A stretch of 9,669 nucleotides of DNA, from NCBI GenBank assembly GCA_011524425.1, contig WTKI01000417.1, positions 1,503 to 11,171 of the forward strand, in the 5' to 3' direction. The translations under genes and the position numbers were made by a program. The first letter of the stretch is position 1. Every line of letters starts with the position of its first letter. Below are positions 7,783 through 9,669 of the stretch, one piece after another. The stretch is from Altererythrobacter sp. GTDB taxonomy: Bacteria > Pseudomonadota > Alphaproteobacteria > Sphingomonadales > Sphingomonadaceae. Below the pieces are notes generated by a model, which was given only the letters and a program-made list of their open reading frames with translations, searched no databases and was not told where the DNA came from.

Positions 7783-7853
7783 TTATTTCTTAATTGACTA
7801 GAGCCTGATTGACCGCCGGAACGTCCGAGCTCGATCAAGCCTATTTAACAAGC

Positions 7854-7858
7854 AAGGA
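7854..7858 (+). promoter_or_regulatory. Ribosome binding site of the hydro-lyase large subunit
   Basis: AAGGA lies 5 nt before the ATG at 7864. This supports the start and is the only strong ribosome site seen in the rightward operon; the next two genes begin at ATGA overlaps. Confidence 0.65.
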
Positions 7859-7863
7859 TCGGG

Positions 7864-9150
7864 ATGAGCCACGGCCAAACTTTGACTCATAAAATTCTCG
7901 CGCGGGCCTGCGGTAAGGAGACCGTAAGCCCCGGGGAAAACGTGACAGTCACCGTCGACTTGTTGATGGGGCAAGACGCCTCGGGTCCACGCCGTTGGGG
8001 GCCACGCTTGCAAGCGCTCAACGCGACGCTTTGGGACCCTTCAAAGGTTGTCGTGGTGTCGGATCATTTTGTGCCCGCAGTTGATGCAGCTTCGGCGGAA
8101 ATTCTGCAAACATCCCGCAAATTCGTGCGCGAGCATGGGATAAAACACTTCTTTGACATGGAAGGGATTTCGCACGCGATAATGCCCGAACGAGGGTTGC
8201 TGCGCCCTGGCATGTTTGTGGCTGGCGGGGACAGCCATACTCCGACTGCGGGCGCTTATGGTTGCTATGCGGCTGGATTTGGAGCCACCGACACAACTGC
8301 GATTGCGGTGACAGGGCAAACTTGGATGACCATTCCCGAAGTCATCAAGGTCCAGCTTGACGGTACCCTTGGAAAACAGATGACGGCCAAGGATGTGATG
8401 CTTTGGTTATGCCGCCATATGGGCATGGAAAACAGCTTTAAAGCGATTGAATTCGTTGGTCCTGCGATTGCGGACATGTCTATGTCTGAACGCTTGGTTC
8501 TCTCCAATATGGCCGCCGAGCTTGGCGCGGAAACCGGTATCATTGGGGCAGACGAGGTAACGATTGCGGCTATTGAGGCCGCAAGCGGTGATAGCGAGGG
8601 CGCAGAACTCTGGACGGCAGATCCGGACGCAGAATACATCGACACCGTTGTTTTGGATGTCAGCGCGCTCACACCGCAGGTCGCTGCGCCTCACGCTCCA
8701 GAAAACACAGATAAAGTCGGCGCCTTTGCCGATGTGACGGTGGACCAATGTTACATTGGGGCGTGTGTCGGGGCTAAGTTGCAAGATTTGCACATGGCTG
8801 CGTCCGTCTTGAGGGGACACCGCGTAGCGGATGGGACGCGGCTGATGGTTGCTCCAGCCACGAAACGAGTGACTGAAGAGGCCGCTGCGGATGGAACACT
8901 TGCTGTCTTAACACAGGCTGGAGCTATCCTGTTACCCACCGGTTGCGGGGCTTGCGCTGGCATGGGTGCAGGAATCCTTGCCGAAGGGGAGGTTTGCATC
9001 TCCACAACCAATCGAAATTTTCAGGGGCGCATGGGGCACAAGGACGCGGGCGTCTATCTTGCTTCACCCTATACGGTCGCAGCCTCTGCGATCGCGGGGC
9101 GCATCGCTGATCCGCGCGAATTGAACGCTCACACAATGGTGCCCGCATGA
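7864..9150 (+). CDS. Aconitase-family hydro-lyase large subunit (LeuC/homoaconitase/DmdA-like)
   Basis: This 428-residue subunit would hold the [4Fe-4S] cluster of a two-subunit isomerase or dehydratase that removes and adds water on a malate-type acid. The three cluster cysteines are likely Cys301 (YIGACVGAK), Cys361 and Cys364 (TGCGACAGMG). Other family blocks are DSHTPTAGAYGC (123-134), EGEVCISTTNRNFQGRMG (374-391) and VYLASPYTVAASAIAGRIADP-like sequence (397-417, here split for length). It is shorter than the roughly 470-residue bacterial LeuC and matches the archaeal-type or catabolic class. The usual GSCTNxR block reads GACVGAK, and the usual GICHQ reads GISHA, so leucine synthesis is doubtful. 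The stop overlaps the small-subunit start by ATGA. Alternatives are homoaconitase-like, citraconate or 2-methylmalate, and dimethylmaleate hydratases. Confidence 0.9.
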   Translation: MSHGQTLTHKILARACGKETVSPGENVTVTVDLLMGQDASGPRRWGPRLQALNATLWDPSKVVVVSDHFVPAVDAASAEILQTSRKFVREHGIKHFFDMEGISHAIMPERGLLRPGMFVAGGDSHTPTAGAYGCYAAGFGATDTTAIAVTGQTWMTIPEVIKVQLDGTLGKQMTAKDVMLWLCRHMGMENSFKAIEFVGPAIADMSMSERLVLSNMAAELGAETGIIGADEVTIAAIEAASGDSEGAELWTADPDAEYIDTVVLDVSALTPQVAAPHAPENTDKVGAFADVTVDQCYIGACVGAKLQDLHMAASVLRGHRVADGTRLMVAPATKRVTEEAAADGTLAVLTQAGAILLPTGCGACAGMGAGILAEGEVCISTTNRNFQGRMGHKDAGVYLASPYTVAASAIAGRIADPRELNAHTMVPA

Positions 9151-9635
9151 TTGTCGAAGGCCACGCCTGGGTGTTTGGCGACCGGATCGATACCGACCTT
9201 TTGGCACCGGGTTACGCGATCAAGAAGTCGCAAGAAGAATTGGCGAAGCACTGCCTTGAAGCGGTCAATCCCGATTTTGCCCCATCGGTTCGGCCAGGCG
9301 ATATCGTAGTAGGCGGGGCCAACTTTGGCCTGGGGTCAAGCCGCGAACAGGCCGCCAGCTCGCTTGCGACACTGGGCATTGGGGCGGTGGTGGCCAAATC
9401 GTTTGCCCGCATTTTTTACCGTAACGCCATCAATATCGGTTTGCCTGCGGTGACCTTAGATCTGACCGCCGACATCGAAACTGGTGACTTTCTGAAGCTT
9501 GATCTTGAGAAAGGCACACTGGTCCGGGATGCCGATGGATATCAACGTGTCGTTGAACCGATGGCCCCGCATATTATCGACATATTAAAGGCGGGCGGCC
9601 TGATGGCTCAATTACAGCAGAGATTAAATCCATGA
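9147..9635 (+). CDS. Aconitase-family hydro-lyase small subunit (LeuD/DmdB-like)
   Basis: This 162-residue swivel-domain subunit completes the hydro-lyase with the preceding gene. Family blocks are FGDRIDTDLLAPG (10-22), GGANFGLGSSREQA (56-69, with the active-site GSSRE) and KSFARIFYRNAINIGLP (84-100). It is short, like archaeal-type small subunits, compared with about 200 residues in bacterial LeuD. The loop right after the first block sets substrate choice in studied archaeal relatives and usually begins Tyr-Leu; here it reads YAIK (23-26). The ATG at 9147 overlaps the large-subunit stop. There is no strong ribosome site, so it is probably translationally coupled, which suits a 1:1 complex. 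It overlaps the next gene by ATGA too. Confidence 0.9.
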   Translation: MIVEGHAWVFGDRIDTDLLAPGYAIKKSQEELAKHCLEAVNPDFAPSVRPGDIVVGGANFGLGSSREQAASSLATLGIGAVVAKSFARIFYRNAINIGLPAVTLDLTADIETGDFLKLDLEKGTLVRDADGYQRVVEPMAPHIIDILKAGGLMAQLQQRLNP

Positions 9636-9669
9636 GTTTGAAGCGGCAATTGCAAGGCAAGGATATGAT
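9632..9669 (+). CDS. N-terminal fragment, possibly an isocitrate lyase/PEP mutase-family lyase
   Basis: A frame opens with ATG at 9632, overlapping the small-subunit TGA (ATGA), and runs off the window after 12 full codons: MSLKRQLQGKDM. The existence of a coupled third gene is well supported by the overlap. The identity is tentative. Many isocitrate lyase/PEP mutase-family enzymes, such as methylisocitrate and dimethylmalate lyases, begin with a short helix of this style (L-K-x-x-L, then a Gly-Lys turn) before their first strand. It does not look like the start of 3-isopropylmalate dehydrogenase, the usual leucine-pathway partner. If it is a lyase, it would split the malate-type acid made by the hydro-lyase. 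Confidence 0.5.
   Translation, partial: MSLKRQLQGKDM

Noticed and set aside
7793..7814. Direct repeat ATTGAC (7793 and 7808) as a -35 box or regulator site.
   Set aside because: No -10 box lies at a suitable distance from either copy, and six bases repeated once is weak.
7864..9635. Calling the two hydro-lyase subunits leuC and leuD of leucine biosynthesis.
   Set aside because: Both are shorter than the usual bacterial enzymes, key motif residues differ, the third gene does not start like leuB, and the setting is catabolic. No gene symbol is given.

Overview
The window reads as bacterial, dense and intact: every gene inside it is complete, and only the two edge genes are cut. A Tat-type lipoprotein signal and several exported proteins point to a Gram-negative cell. 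The moderate-to-high GC and the style of the GMC, CaiB/BaiF and alpha/beta-hydrolase proteins suit an alphaproteobacterium, perhaps sphingomonad-like. That placement is an impression, not a proof. I saw no tRNA, rRNA, CRISPR array, insertion sequence or integrase.

Layout. (1) Positions 1-174 hold the C-terminal end of an unrecognised rightward gene. (2) A leftward GMC-family flavin alcohol dehydrogenase (239-1858) and a rightward class I SAM methyltransferase (2097-3281) diverge from a 238-bp spacer. (3) A leftward four-gene operon (7648 down to 3315) encodes a CaiB/BaiF CoA-transferase, a small exported protein, an exported alpha/beta hydrolase and a Tat-exported flavin amine oxidase. The first two junctions are ATGA overlaps and the last gap is 46 bp. 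(4) A rightward operon starts at 7864 and encodes the large and small subunits of an aconitase-family hydro-lyase. A third gene is cut by the window edge, and its first residues resemble the start of isocitrate lyase/PEP mutase-family lyases. Both junctions here are also ATGA overlaps. The two operons diverge from an AT-rich spacer carrying an 18-bp palindrome.

Inferred joint role. The genes look like part of a catabolic island, not core metabolism. In the envelope, an amine oxidase and an ester- or amide-type hydrolase could process a substrate. In the cytoplasm, a type III CoA-transferase could activate a released carboxylate. The hydro-lyase plus the possible C-C lyase resembles the dimethylmaleate hydratase and dimethylmalate lyase pair known from anaerobic nicotinate breakdown, or an alkylmalate analogue of it. 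The hydro-lyase does not look like the bacterial leucine-pathway enzyme: both subunits are short, and the residues around the cluster and substrate loop differ. The substrate of the whole island cannot be read from the sequence.
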